A stretch of DNA of 64,000 nt from Chryseobacterium jejuense (GCF_017877355.1 NZ_JAGIPR010000001.1:310001-374000); one strand, 5' to 3'; positions 1 to 11,456 are shown, counted from the stretch's first letter. Notes: a model not told the origin generated them from the letters alone. Translations and numbers: made by a program.

Positions 1-131
1 AATTAATCATCACTTAAATGAATAATAAATTTTCTGAAACACATGATAAATTTAGTTAAAAAAATGTACTCAAATGCATCTTATTTTCATATAAGAGCAA
101 AACTCGGTACCTTTGATGTTTATTTTTACAA

Positions 132-1229
132 ATGATGTATTGGATTCTTGCGGTTGTGATTTTATTGGCAGCAACCTATTTTATAGTGATAAATGGAGCC
201 GCATTCGGAGCCGTGCCCAAAGGAAAACGATTGGATCGTATCAGACAGTCGAAGCTTTACAGAAATAAACAATTTCAGAATATCAGCCATACACCATCTC
301 TTGCTGAAGGATACAAGATGACCAAGGTTACTTATGATTTCTTTTTAGGTAAAAAACATCCATTGTTAAAACCTTTAAAGGAAATTCCTTCTATTCATAC
401 GGACTTGAAAAGTCTGGATAAAAATACGGATATTTTTATCTGGTTGGGACACTCATCTTATTATGTACAGACAGATGGAGTTTCATTTTTAATTGATCCT
501 GTATTAAGCCTATATGGTTCACCTTTCAAATACTTTAACAAAGCTTTCAAAGGATCTGATATTTTTAAACCTGAAGATATTCCTAATCTGGATTATCTTG
601 TGATTACCCACGACCATTTTGACCATCTGGATTATCCTACGGTTAAATCAATTAAAGATCGTACAAAGATGGCTATTGTTCCATTAGGAGTAGGAGCACA
701 TCTGGAACGGTGGGGATATGCAGAGGATCAACTCATTGAGGAAGAATGGGATGCAGACGTTGAATTGAAAAATGATATAAAGTTAATCTTTACACCAGCC
801 AGACACTTTTCCGGCAGAAGACTAAAGCAGAATGACACTCTTTGGACTTCCTATGTACTGCAGACTCCTACAAAGAAAATCTTTCTTGGTGGTGACAGCG
901 GCTATGATTCGCACTTTAAAATGATAGGGGAAAAATACGGTCCTTTTGATTTTGCAATCCTTGAAAACGGACAATATGGGGAAGCATGGAGATATATCCA
1001 CACCTTACCCGAAGATACTATTCAGGCAGCAATAGATATAGATGCCAGACATATTATTCCGGTTCATACCGCTAAATTTTCACTGGCGCTTCACCCATGG
1101 AATGAACCTTTACAAAAAATAACAAGCTTAGGTACAGAAAAAGGGTTGGAAATCCTTACTCCGAAAATCGGAGAGGTGGTAGATCTGAATCGTAAAGATC
1201 AGCAATTTACTGTCTGGTGGGAAGACTGA
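132..1229 (+). CDS. Membrane-anchored MBL-fold metallohydrolase (UlaG/NAPE-PLD-like)
   Basis: A 365-residue protein of the Lactamase_B_2 branch of the metallo-beta-lactamase fold. Residues 3-21 form one hydrophobic N-terminal segment that should anchor it in the membrane. The metal signature THDHFDH (H160, H162, D164, H165) is intact, and a later GDSGYD and the HIIPVH near the C-terminus supply further ligands. Family members hydrolyse phosphodiester or lactone bonds; the substrate here cannot be told. ATG at 132 and ATG at 135 are both possible starts. It ends one base before the stop of the convergent GNAT gene. Confidence 0.85.
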   Translation: MMYWILAVVILLAATYFIVINGAAFGAVPKGKRLDRIRQSKLYRNKQFQNISHTPSLAEGYKMTKVTYDFFLGKKHPLLKPLKEIPSIHTDLKSLDKNTDIFIWLGHSSYYVQTDGVSFLIDPVLSLYGSPFKYFNKAFKGSDIFKPEDIPNLDYLVITHDHFDHLDYPTVKSIKDRTKMAIVPLGVGAHLERWGYAEDQLIEEEWDADVELKNDIKLIFTPARHFSGRRLKQNDTLWTSYVLQTPTKKIFLGGDSGYDSHFKMIGEKYGPFDFAILENGQYGEAWRYIHTLPEDTIQAAIDIDARHIIPVHTAKFSLALHPWNEPLQKITSLGTEKGLEILTPKIGEVVDLNRKDQQFTVWWED

Positions 1230-1517
1230 TTAAGCATGCCAGATATCCTTATATCTTCTGGGATGATTTTCAAATTGCTGACGGACAAAATCACATTCCG
1301 GGTCTACAAGCAAATCTTTTTCTTCTGCATAGCGAACCAACTCATCCAGTAGTAACTTGGCATAGCCTTTACCCTCACGTTCCTCGTCAAGCTTGGTATA
1401 ATATACAATAAGAAGTCTTCCGTCAACCTCGATGGACATATAACCTGCTTTTTTCTCATCAATAAACAACTGCAGTTCATCCTGATATGGAGATACCATA
1501 AATTTTATATTTTCCAT
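1230..1517 (-). CDS. Small GNAT-like N-acetyltransferase (COG2388 type)
   Basis: A 95-residue single-domain protein. The central EEREGKGYAKLLLDELV is the acetyl-CoA pyrophosphate-binding loop and helix of GNAT folds, and VDPECDFVRQQFENHP with the final aromatic residues is typical of the short YjdJ/COG2388 subgroup. These mini-GNATs are thought to acetylate small molecules or proteins; the substrate is unknown. It is convergent with the metallohydrolase gene, with no gap between the two stop codons, so there is no room for a terminator outside the coding regions. Confidence 0.85.
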   Translation of the reverse strand: MENIKFMVSPYQDELQLFIDEKKAGYMSIEVDGRLLIVYYTKLDEEREGKGYAKLLLDELVRYAEEKDLLVDPECDFVRQQFENHPRRYKDIWHA

Positions 1518-2126
1518 AATTACTGAGATTTGGTTGATAAAAAAATAATCTTGAGAACTCCCGAAAGCATTCTCTTCCTTAAAATTACAAAATTATTTAA
1601 CATGAAATAATAGTTTTTGAGAATCTTAACGAATTTTATAAGAAGATTAGATAAAAGATCTTGTCATTAAAAAACTATCACCCTTGCACATAACCATACG
1701 GATATCAGCATCAATAGGGGCGGGCTATAATCCTGAGCATAAACAGAAGGTTTACGAACGAATTTCACGAAGGAAGCCCGGCCGCTCAAAAGATTAAATC
1801 ATTCCATTGTCTTTAGCCAAAACTTAAAAATTCCGTTTTATTCATGATTTATATGATTTGAGGTGTGAAATTGCAATCAGCTGACATCCATAAATTATAA
1901 ACTTTAAACCATGAACCTTAAACCCATACCTCTGTTTAATAATATATACAACAATAAAGGTGCTGTATTATTAGCAATTGTAAATCACAAAACTTATTGA
2001 AATTTGCACATTATTTAAAAGATAATCAGTTATTTATGATTTTTGTTAACAAATATTGGGAATTACGATCAATAATTGGCACTTTAATTGACTATTTCAT
2101 TGTGTTTAATTTAAAAGAGGAATGAA
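1518..2126. other. Intergenic region with one dispersed repeat
   Basis: About 600 bases without a convincing gene. The middle (about 1711-1830) holds a copy of the dispersed repeat listed separately. The rest is AT-rich. A purine-rich stretch just before position 2127 is the likely ribosome-binding region of the next gene. Confidence 0.5.
1711..1830. repeat. Dispersed hairpin repeat, family A, copy 1
   Basis: CGGGCT at 1721-1726 pairs with AGCCCG at 1775-1780, and the loop contains ATCCTGAG and GAAGGA. A CTTTAGCCAAAACTTAAA module follows at 1811. The same two modules in the same order occur at 6082-6175, so this is a repeated element and not a chance hairpin. Confidence 0.7.
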
Positions 2127-2579
2127 ATGAAAAAGTTATTGCTAACCGCATTTTTGGTTGGGACGTTCAGTCTGAGCTATGCCCAATCGGATTATTATAA
2201 TGATTATAGAAGAAGTATTTCAGATATCAACTGGCAAACCGTGGTTGCAGATCTGTTGCTTTCCACAACACAAGCCAATCAGGTTTATGCATTAAATGAC
2301 AGATATCGCAATTATGATTCATGGAATAGAGTCTATGTGGTAGAGCCAGGAAGATGGAGAGGAGACCGATATTCAGAATTGGAAAGAATTCTTGGTAGAG
2401 AAAAATATATCGTTTTTAAAAAGAAATATTATAGAGGAGAAAATCCTGTTATTGTATACGGAAGAAAAAATGATTATAAAAAATACCGTAAAGAACAGGA
2501 AAAATACTATAAAGAAAGATCCAAGTATTACAAAAAACAGAATAAACACAACCATGGGCACCATGGTGACTGGGATTAA
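2127..2579 (+). CDS. Secreted protein with His/Lys/Tyr-rich tail
   Basis: A 150-residue exported protein whose signal peptide ends at SLSYAQ (about residue 20). The mature part begins with a helical stretch, LLLSTTQANQVYALNDRY, then an RYSELERILG segment; this spacing resembles the LTxxQ helices of Spy/CpxP-like periplasmic proteins, but that is inference. The last 40 residues are almost only Lys, Tyr, Arg, Asn and His and end in NHGHHGDWD, which could bind metal. A purine-rich RBS precedes the ATG. No precise family is recognised. Confidence 0.75.
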   Translation: MKKLLLTAFLVGTFSLSYAQSDYYNDYRRSISDINWQTVVADLLLSTTQANQVYALNDRYRNYDSWNRVYVVEPGRWRGDRYSELERILGREKYIVFKKKYYRGENPVIVYGRKNDYKKYRKEQEKYYKERSKYYKKQNKHNHGHHGDWD

Positions 2580-2935
2580 CCATTATCAATTTTTATATAT
2601 ATTCACTATTGAAATGGCTGGCATTCGTGCTGGTCATTTTTTTGTTATGAATGATGAATAATAAAAACAATATCAAAAGGAATGGACTTTAGCTCATTCA
2701 AATAAATAAACAATCTTCATCCGGCTTTAGCCAAAACTTAAAAAACTCTATGATTTATTTATCATTCCGATATGAATATTAAAGGTTTATTCAGGCAAAT
2801 AGTTTATATAAAATATCAATAAATATTAACGGAACAACAGAACTTCCATCATCCATCTTCCTGCCCATTAATCTGCTTTCCATTTAAATAAACAATTATA
2901 TTCCTTGATTTGTTTGAATTTTATAACTTTGAGCT
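2580..2935. other. Intergenic gap before the AraC gene
   Basis: About 356 bases with no credible gene. It contains only the second module of the family A repeat (about 2718-2750, CCGGCTTTAGCCAAAACTT) and, at its right end, the promoter-like box in front of the AraC gene. Confidence 0.5.
2924..2931 (+). promoter_or_regulatory. Putative -7 box directly before the AraC gene
   Basis: TAACTTTG matches the Bacteroidota -7 consensus TAnnTTTG exactly. It ends 4 bases before the ATG at 2936, so transcription would begin at about the start codon. No good -33 TTG at the usual spacing is seen; TTG at 2905 is close. Confidence 0.4.
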
Positions 2936-3841
2936 ATGGAATCCAACGAATCAATACAAAGTTTTTATGAACGGAATGCTCCCGGTTTAGGACCTCTATG
3001 TTTAGGAGCCAACAAAATGGGGCACTTTAATGTGTTTTCGCGAGATCACTGTTCTCTGTTATCACCATACAGCAGGAGAGATTATTATAAGATTTCATTG
3101 ATTATAGGAAAGGGGAAGCTTCATTATGCGGATAAATGGATCTATGTAGACCGCCCTGCATTGTTGTTTTCCAATCCTATTGTTCCTTATTCCTGGGAAG
3201 CAGATGATGACGATCAGAAAGGCTGGTTTTGTCTTTTTACAGAATCATTTTTACAGAATGGAAGCCGTTTAGGAAATCTTCAGGATTCACCATTATTTAA
3301 AATTGGTGGAACTCCGGTTTACTTTTTGGAAGAAGAGCAGCAGAAAACACTTTCGGATCTGTATATCAGAATGATGGCGGAAATTGAATCGGATTATGTT
3401 CATAAATATGATATGCTGAGAGCTTACCTTCACCTGATGATCCATGAAACGATGAGAATGCATCCGGCAGAAACGTTTGAGCCTTATCAGAATGCATCCC
3501 AAAGAGTAGCATCCTTATTTATGGAGCTGCTGGAAAGACAGTTTCCGATTGACAGTCCTGAAGCTTTTTTGAAGCTAAAAACGCCCAATGATTATGCACA
3601 GAGCCTTTCTATTCATGTTAATTCTTTAAACCGTTCCGTAAAAGAGATTACAGGGAAAACTACTAGCCAGCAGATTACAATGAGAGTTATTCAGGAAGCT
3701 AATGCCCTGCTAACCCATACAGACTGGAATATTGCTGAAATTGCCTATGGACTAGGCTTTGAAGAACCTGCTTATTTTACCAATTATTTTAAAAAACAGA
3801 CTGGGATAGCTCCCAATACCCTAAGAACAAACCTTGTTTGA
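2936..3841 (+). CDS. AraC-family transcriptional regulator
   Basis: A 301-residue regulator with an N-terminal cupin-like sensory half (about 30-170) and a C-terminal double helix-turn-helix (about 205-298). The HTH carries the usual WNIAEIAYGLGFEEPAYFTN and FKKQTGIAPNTLR signatures. It lies 87 bases upstream of an aldo/keto reductase on the same strand, and in this genus such pairs are often regulator and target, so it probably controls the reductase. The inducer is unknown. The start is supported by the conserved IQSFYERNAPG opening of this subgroup. Confidence 0.93.
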   Translation: MESNESIQSFYERNAPGLGPLCLGANKMGHFNVFSRDHCSLLSPYSRRDYYKISLIIGKGKLHYADKWIYVDRPALLFSNPIVPYSWEADDDDQKGWFCLFTESFLQNGSRLGNLQDSPLFKIGGTPVYFLEEEQQKTLSDLYIRMMAEIESDYVHKYDMLRAYLHLMIHETMRMHPAETFEPYQNASQRVASLFMELLERQFPIDSPEAFLKLKTPNDYAQSLSIHVNSLNRSVKEITGKTTSQQITMRVIQEANALLTHTDWNIAEIAYGLGFEEPAYFTNYFKKQTGIAPNTLRTNLV

Positions 3842-3893
3842 TTTTTATAATTCTTAGTTTGAATTCTATATCAAAGGAGACTGTTTCATGTTC

Positions 3894-3901
3894 TAATTTT
3901 G
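3894..3901 (+). promoter_or_regulatory. Putative -7 box of the aldo/keto reductase gene
   Basis: TAATTTTG fits TAnnTTTG and lies 27 bases before the ATG at 3929, giving a short leader. A -33 element at the expected spacing is not obvious. It suggests the reductase has its own promoter, separate from the AraC gene. Confidence 0.45.
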
Positions 3902-3928
3902 TCCTATAAATTTAAAACCAAAACCATT

Positions 3929-4930
3929 ATGAAATTTAAAAAATTAGGAAACACCGGTGAACAACTTTCTGCTATTGGATTAGGCTGTATGGGAATGAGC
4001 TTTGCTTATGGTCCGTCAGATGAACAGGAAAGTATCAGTACTTTGCACAGAGCATTAGATTTAGGCGTTAACTTCTGGGACACAGCGGATATGTATGCCA
4101 ATGGAGAAAATGAAAAGTTAATTTCTAAAGTCTTAGTACCTAACAGGGATAAAATTTTCATTGCTACTAAATTCGGATTCAGATTTAAAGATGGAGTAGC
4201 TAGTCATAGCGGTGCTCCGGGAACTTATTTCGATGGTTCTCCGGAATGGATCAGACAAGCGGTAGATTTAAGCCTTCAAAGGTTAAAAATAGATACCATA
4301 GATCTGTATTATGCACACAGGGTAGATCCAAATGTCCCAATAGAAGAAACTGTAGGAGCAATGGCAGAGCTGGTTAAAGCGGGTAAAGTAAAATATATAG
4401 GACTTTCTGAAGCTTCAGCAGAATCTATCAGAAAAGCCAATAAAATTCACCCGATAGCTGCTTTACAGTCAGAATATTCTATCCTTACCAAAGATGTTGA
4501 GCATGAGATCCTGCCAACCATCAGAGAATTAGGAATTTCCTTGGTGCCTTACTCACCATTGGCAAGAGGACTCTTCGCTAACATTAATGAAGTACAGAAC
4601 CTTGGTGATGATGATTTCAGAAAATCATTACCCCGTTATCAGCAGGAATACCTTGAAAATAACACGAAATTAGCTAATGAAATCAACGAGTTTGCAGCTT
4701 CCAAAGGAGTAAAAGGAACTCAACTGGCATTAGCATGGGTATTAAACCAAGGAGATGATATTATCCCAATCCCAGGAACCAAACGTATCAAATATCTGGA
4801 AGAAAATGTTGCTGCGGCTAATATTGAGCTGTCTCAATCTGATTTGGATACGATTGATGCCATTCTGAAAAAATATCCTAATGTAGGGGAAAGATATAAT
4901 GAAGGTTCAATGAAATTGGTCAATAACTAA
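3929..4930 (+). CDS. Aldo/keto reductase
   Basis: A 333-residue NADPH-dependent TIM-barrel reductase of the YhdN/AKR13-like type. The catalytic tetrad is visible: D51 and Y56 (WDTADMYANGENE), K81 (IFIATKFGF) and H130 (LYYAHRVDP). IIPIPGTKRIKYLEENV near residue 290 is the NADP-phosphate-binding element. The ATG at 3929 was chosen because MKFKKLGNTGEQLS is the standard start of the family; an upstream TTG at 3899 is less likely. It should reduce aldehydes and small carbonyls. The AraC gene upstream is the likely regulator. Confidence 0.95.
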   Translation: MKFKKLGNTGEQLSAIGLGCMGMSFAYGPSDEQESISTLHRALDLGVNFWDTADMYANGENEKLISKVLVPNRDKIFIATKFGFRFKDGVASHSGAPGTYFDGSPEWIRQAVDLSLQRLKIDTIDLYYAHRVDPNVPIEETVGAMAELVKAGKVKYIGLSEASAESIRKANKIHPIAALQSEYSILTKDVEHEILPTIRELGISLVPYSPLARGLFANINEVQNLGDDDFRKSLPRYQQEYLENNTKLANEINEFAASKGVKGTQLALAWVLNQGDDIIPIPGTKRIKYLEENVAAANIELSQSDLDTIDAILKKYPNVGERYNEGSMKLVNN

Positions 4931-4943
4931 AGACTATACTTAC

Positions 4944-4977
4944 ACTGAGTTTCTGAATGGCAGAAGCTCAGTTTTTT
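4944..4977 (+). terminator. Rho-independent terminator after the reductase
   Basis: ACTGAG(T)TTCTG pairs with CAGAA(G)CTCAGT and is followed by a run of T. It sits 14 bases past the reductase stop. Confidence 0.8.
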
Positions 4978-5068
4978 CTATAAAATACATGACATTCATT
5001 GACGTAGAATATTCCATATAAGGGAATGTTATTTGAATTATAGTGAATGTAGAAACATTACTTAAATT

Positions 5069-6061
5069 ATGAATAGAAGAGAATTATTGAAAAGCGGGTT
5101 GCTGGCTGGAACATTAAGTTTTATACCTTTTTCCAATGTATTTGCAGAAACAAAAATCATCTCGAAAAAAACAGGAGATGATCTTTCCGGATTTAAAAAG
5201 ATTAAACTCGGAGAACTGGAGCTGTTTGTTCTGACAGACGGATACATTCATGAAGAAAACCTGAATTCATTTGCCCCAAGAGGAAATATTTCTGAATTGA
5301 AAACAATCCTTAAAGATAACTTCCGGGCTGATCACTACATTGATATGGCAGTTAATATTCTGCTTGTTAAAACAAAAGAAAAACTGGTGCTAATGGATAC
5401 CGGGATGGGAATATTTGCGGATGAAAGAACCGGGTTTCTGTTAAAAAGTCTTCAGAAAGCGGGATTTTCAGCACATGATATTACGGATGTATTTCTCTCT
5501 CATGCCCATCCGGATCATATCGGCGGAGTGGTAGATAAGCAGAATAAACTTGTTTTTCCCAATGCTTCCATTTTTATTTCAAAAATAGAACACGATTTTT
5601 GGATGAATGCTTCCATTAAAGATTTTAATAACAGCGCTTTGAAAGCTCATCCCGAAAGGCTTAACCAGATTATTCCGGCCCTTCAGAATATATTGAAAGC
5701 TATTCAGCCAAAGTTGAAATTCTATGATTTAAACAAGACGCTGTATAATCATTTCAATTTTCAGTTAGCTCCAGGACATACTCCCGGTTTAACTGTTACT
5801 ACAATATCATCAGGAAATGAAAAGCTGATGTATATTGCTGATCTTATTCACTCAGATGTTATTCTTTTCCCTCATCCTGATTGGGGATTTTCAGGAGATA
5901 CAGATCTGGATATTGCGGCCGCTTCAAGAAAGAAATTGCTTAAACAGCTGGCAGATACAAAAGCCAGGGCATTTGCTTCCCATTTGCCATGGCCAGGACT
6001 GGGCTTTACGAAGATAAAGACTCCTGGATTTGAATGGATTCCTGAGAGTTTTATGAATTGA
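5069..6061 (+). CDS. Exported MBL-fold hydrolase, possible AHL lactonase (AidC-like)
   Basis: A 330-residue metallo-beta-lactamase-fold enzyme with all seven expected metal ligands: SHAHPDH (H145, H147, D149, H150), PGHTPG (H237), ADLIHSD (D258) and SHLPWPG (H305). The start, MNRRELLKSGLLAG, is a Tat-type signal with a twin arginine, followed by a hydrophobic core and a likely cleavage near VFAE, so the protein is probably exported folded. The architecture matches methyl-parathion-hydrolase-like and AidC-type dizinc hydrolases; AidC was described as an AHL lactonase from a Chryseobacterium. The lactonase role is an inference from family and genus. Confidence 0.85.
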   Translation: MNRRELLKSGLLAGTLSFIPFSNVFAETKIISKKTGDDLSGFKKIKLGELELFVLTDGYIHEENLNSFAPRGNISELKTILKDNFRADHYIDMAVNILLVKTKEKLVLMDTGMGIFADERTGFLLKSLQKAGFSAHDITDVFLSHAHPDHIGGVVDKQNKLVFPNASIFISKIEHDFWMNASIKDFNNSALKAHPERLNQIIPALQNILKAIQPKLKFYDLNKTLYNHFNFQLAPGHTPGLTVTTISSGNEKLMYIADLIHSDVILFPHPDWGFSGDTDLDIAAASRKKLLKQLADTKARAFASHLPWPGLGFTKIKTPGFEWIPESFMN

Positions 6062-6079
6062 GATAGCTTTTAAAATATT

Positions 6080-6175
6080 CAATAGGAGCGGGCTATTATC
6101 CTGAGAATAGTCGAAGGAAGCCCGCTCTCATTATAAAAAATCATTCATCTGGCTTTAGCCAAAACCTAAAGATAG
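6080..6175. repeat. Dispersed hairpin repeat, family A, copy 2
   Basis: GAGCGGGCT at 6086-6094 pairs perfectly with AGCCCGCTC at 6119-6127 around a 24-base loop containing ATCCTGAG and GAAGGA. The CTGGCTTTAGCCAAAAC module follows. It fills the space between two convergent genes and may also end transcription, although no T-run follows. Confidence 0.75.
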
Positions 6176-6228
6176 ATTGCTCAAATTTTCAAAGCATAAT
6201 TTATCATTCTTAGCTTATCGAAGAATCT

Positions 6229-8397
6229 CTAAAAATTATACTTCAAATTAAATCCAGTAAAGAAATACGCCTTACTCGATCCCGGATTCACATCCGTATA
6301 AATGGCAGCATTGTTATACTGGTTATCCTTATCAGTATCATTAATGCTGTTTCCATAGAAAAGGAAGGTGTAATTGACCTGGCTGGTAAGATTGTTTCCG
6401 GCTACAAAAACATCCAGATCCCACTGATTGAAACTGTGTTTATAACCGATCTTGGAGTTTAAAAGGCCGAAGCTTTTCACCTTATTGCTATTGGTGAAAT
6501 CGGTGTAAACACTTCCCATATAATTATAGGTATTCTGCCAGTACAAACCGATGTTGGTATTAAAATCCAATCCTACTGATATCTTTGTTTTAGGAACACC
6601 TACCACGTTAGCTTTATCTCCGTTCTCTTTAAAATAAGTGGAGTATTTAAAATCATTATAAGTGTAACTTACAAAAGGTTGAATTCTTGAAATAAATAAA
6701 TTTTTCGGTTTGTAAGAATAGCCTACACTCATTTCCAAACCTTTATTTTTCTGTTCTCCAGTGTTTGCCCAGTAAGTATAAGGCGTTTGTTCCGGATTAG
6801 ACATTCTTCCGCCTAGCTGAGTAAGCTTATCTTTAATATGGATGCTGAATAATGAAAACTGATAATCTATAGAAGTATCATCTATCAGTCCCTGAATACT
6901 GAAATCCCACATTCTGGCTTTTTCAGCCACAAGATTATCATTCGTCACATTCAAACCAGTGATAAAAGCTGTTACGGAAGTAGGAGCGTTATATCCTTCA
7001 CTGTAACTAAGATTAAAGATCTGGTTGTTCCATGTTTTTTGCAATGCAAAATGAGGGCTTGCCACTGCTTTGAACTTCTTATCAAAGGACAGGTCTTTAT
7101 TATACAGATCTTTACCATTGACAATAAACAATCCCGGAAGCGCTAAGAGGTCCTTCCTTTTATAACTAAGCTGATTAATACTTACTCCTGCAAGGAACAT
7201 TAAATCCCAGGGTTTATAAGTGATTTTTTCAACCGCAAAATAGTTGGACTGATTGTTTGTATTATTGAAGTAAGAACCATCGTACAGAGGCCTTAAGACT
7301 GGCTCTTCTGTTATTTTTACACTTTTATAGCGATAATTGGTAATGGTGGATTGTGATTGCTGAATTTCTACCCCAAATTCTGTCTGACTTTTGAAATGTT
7401 CCCACTCCTTATTAAATTCAAATACAGATCTGAGTCCATAATTAGAAAAAGAGGAGGTTTCATTAGCTCCTGCCGCAATTCTTTCACCAGTAGTACCAGT
7501 ATAGAAAACGGTGGTGTTATTTTTGAAATTGGGAGTGATCTTCCAGATATGTCCGATTCCTACCCTTGAAGTAACAAATTTTGTTTTCGCTCCACGCCTT
7601 ATGTAGGCGAAGTTTCCATTATCAATTCCATTATAATAATCGTCATAGGAAATCTGACCGGAAACCTGTTCCAAAGAATTACCATGAGAGGCCAGTAACG
7701 TTATTTTCTGATTGGAATTAAGCTTAAATTCTCCATTGATATTATAAAAGTTTTTAATGCTTTTACCATGAGGGCGGTATCCGTCACTTCCAATATGTCC
7801 ATAATTAGCAGTAATGGAATGATTATCACCCACGCTTGTTGCAGAAGTAGAGCTTTGAAATAATCCGAAAGAACCGGTCATGAACTGTTCTGAAACAGAA
7901 TTTCCCTTTTTGCTTTCCGGCTGCATATACAACCTTACTGCACCTCCGGAACCTCCGCCATATAATGTGGCTGCAGGACCTTTTATAACTTCTATACGGT
8001 TGACCAGTCCGAAATTGACATCATCCAACACCGTAACACCATCAGCTCCGGTAAGCGGAATATTGTTGAGGTACATTTTGATTCCCCAATTGTTGAATTT
8101 CTGATCGTTCCCATATCCTCGTATGACAATTCTCTGGCCACCCAACTGGGTTCTTTTTTCTACCTGAACACCAGCCATAGTAGTAAGGCTTTGTTCTATA
8201 AATGCTGGATTATTTCGGTTGATTTCATACTCGGAGACTATTTCCGTGGATTGTGCGTGTTTTTTAAATTCTTCCCTTTCTTTTATAACTTTTGATCTCG
8301 CATGGATGGCCACTTCATCAATACGATTTTCATTTTTCTGGGCATTAGCAAAAGCGATGGCTGATAAAGAAAGAGCAAGGATGTAGATCTTTTTCAT
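6229..8397 (-). CDS. TonB-dependent outer-membrane receptor
   Basis: A 722-residue receptor with signal peptide MKKIYILALSLSAIAFANAQ. The plug domain lies at about 45-155 (QSLTTMAGVQVEKRT, RIVIRGYGND, RIEVIKGPAATLYGGGSGG), followed by a 22-strand-type barrel that ends in an aromatic residue (GFNLKYNF). Size and barrel motifs suggest an iron-complex or siderophore receptor, but the ligand cannot be read from the sequence. There is no carboxypeptidase-like N-terminal extension and no SusD partner, so it is not a SusCD system. It stands alone and is convergent with the hydrolase gene. Confidence 0.92.
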   Translation of the reverse strand: MKKIYILALSLSAIAFANAQKNENRIDEVAIHARSKVIKEREEFKKHAQSTEIVSEYEINRNNPAFIEQSLTTMAGVQVEKRTQLGGQRIVIRGYGNDQKFNNWGIKMYLNNIPLTGADGVTVLDDVNFGLVNRIEVIKGPAATLYGGGSGGAVRLYMQPESKKGNSVSEQFMTGSFGLFQSSTSATSVGDNHSITANYGHIGSDGYRPHGKSIKNFYNINGEFKLNSNQKITLLASHGNSLEQVSGQISYDDYYNGIDNGNFAYIRRGAKTKFVTSRVGIGHIWKITPNFKNNTTVFYTGTTGERIAAGANETSSFSNYGLRSVFEFNKEWEHFKSQTEFGVEIQQSQSTITNYRYKSVKITEEPVLRPLYDGSYFNNTNNQSNYFAVEKITYKPWDLMFLAGVSINQLSYKRKDLLALPGLFIVNGKDLYNKDLSFDKKFKAVASPHFALQKTWNNQIFNLSYSEGYNAPTSVTAFITGLNVTNDNLVAEKARMWDFSIQGLIDDTSIDYQFSLFSIHIKDKLTQLGGRMSNPEQTPYTYWANTGEQKNKGLEMSVGYSYKPKNLFISRIQPFVSYTYNDFKYSTYFKENGDKANVVGVPKTKISVGLDFNTNIGLYWQNTYNYMGSVYTDFTNSNKVKSFGLLNSKIGYKHSFNQWDLDVFVAGNNLTSQVNYTFLFYGNSINDTDKDNQYNNAAIYTDVNPGSSKAYFFTGFNLKYNF

Positions 8398-8540
8398 TAA
8401 GATAGTCTGTTTTTTACAAACATATTGAAAAAATGGGAAAACTGAAATGAATCATCTGTTATTTTTAATAATTAGATGGAGTATTGTTAATGTATATTCT
8501 GTATAGGTGAATTGTTTTTAAAATTTAAGTTTTATTCAAC

Positions 8541-8565
8541 AAAAAGCCCCTTGAAAAAGGAGCTT
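8541..8565 (-). terminator. Terminator of the small lipoprotein gene
   Basis: AAGC(C)CCTT pairs with AAGG(A)GCTT, and on the minus strand the hairpin is followed by a T-rich stretch. It lies just past the stop at 8575. Confidence 0.65.
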
Positions 8566-8574
8566 CTGTTTATC

Positions 8575-9069
8575 TTATTTAACCTGTTCAAATTCAAAAG
8601 GAATTTTCATTTTTTCATTAGAAATTATAGCTTTTAGTTTTTTACTTTCCGATGAATACTTAATTTGTTTTGGGAAATCCAATGAATCATTGATACATGT
8701 AAATTCATTGTTTTTTAATTCCGTCATTTTGAATTCAATGAATTGTTTTTCTTTCGGAGTTTTCACTAATAGACTCCATTTTCCATTGGAATTCACAAGC
8801 TTCATAGTTTCCTTGCTAATAGTGTCTCCTTTTTGTATAGTAAACCCAATTCCTGAATATTCTGTCGGGCTTATTTTGTTCCAGTTTTCAAAAGTTTCCT
8901 TTCCTGCCTTTTCGTTTGATCTTTTCCATTTGCCGGTTAACCAATCAATATTTACAATATTTTCTGTTGCTGGTTGGGTTTCTGATTTTCCACTTTGATT
9001 GGTTTTTGTACTTTGGTTACAGGATAAAACTAATATTGATGCTGATAAAAGAAGTAGCGGATTTTTCAT
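8575..9069 (-). CDS. Lipoprotein, DUF6265-like
   Basis: A 164-residue lipoprotein. The start at 9069 was chosen because it gives MKNPLLLLSASILVLSCNQS, a clean signal with lipobox LVLSC; a longer reading from 9153 would bury the signal and run into the icd terminator. The mature part opens with IDWLTGKWKR and TFENWNKIS, which resembles the small beta-barrel DUF6265 family seen in Bacteroidota envelopes. The function is unknown. It is separated from icd by a strong terminator, so it should be its own unit. Confidence 0.75.
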   Translation of the reverse strand: MKNPLLLLSASILVLSCNQSTKTNQSGKSETQPATENIVNIDWLTGKWKRSNEKAGKETFENWNKISPTEYSGIGFTIQKGDTISKETMKLVNSNGKWSLLVKTPKEKQFIEFKMTELKNNEFTCINDSLDFPKQIKYSSESKKLKAIISNEKMKIPFEFEQVK

Positions 9070-9151
9070 GATAATAAGTTTGGTTCTTGTAAAAATATAA
9101 AAAAATCCAAAAAAAAGATCGTATTCCTTTGTTGATGTGTTGCCAAAATAC

Positions 9152-9179
9152 AAAAACCTCGCAACTTGCGAGGTTTTTT
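9152..9179. terminator. icd: Bidirectional terminator downstream of icd
   Basis: AAAAACCTCGC, loop AACTT, GCGAGGTTTTTT. The hairpin is flanked by A and T runs on both strands and lies about 25 bases past the icd stop on the minus strand. Confidence 0.85.
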
Positions 9180-9204
9180 GTATGATTAATCGAGTCTCTA
9201 AAAA

Positions 9205-11445
<2,241 letters not shown>

Positions 11446-11456
11446 TTAAAGTCCCA

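Noticed and set aside
6229..8397. SusC-type receptor of a polysaccharide locus
   Set aside because: No carboxypeptidase-like extension, no SusD and no glycoside hydrolases nearby.
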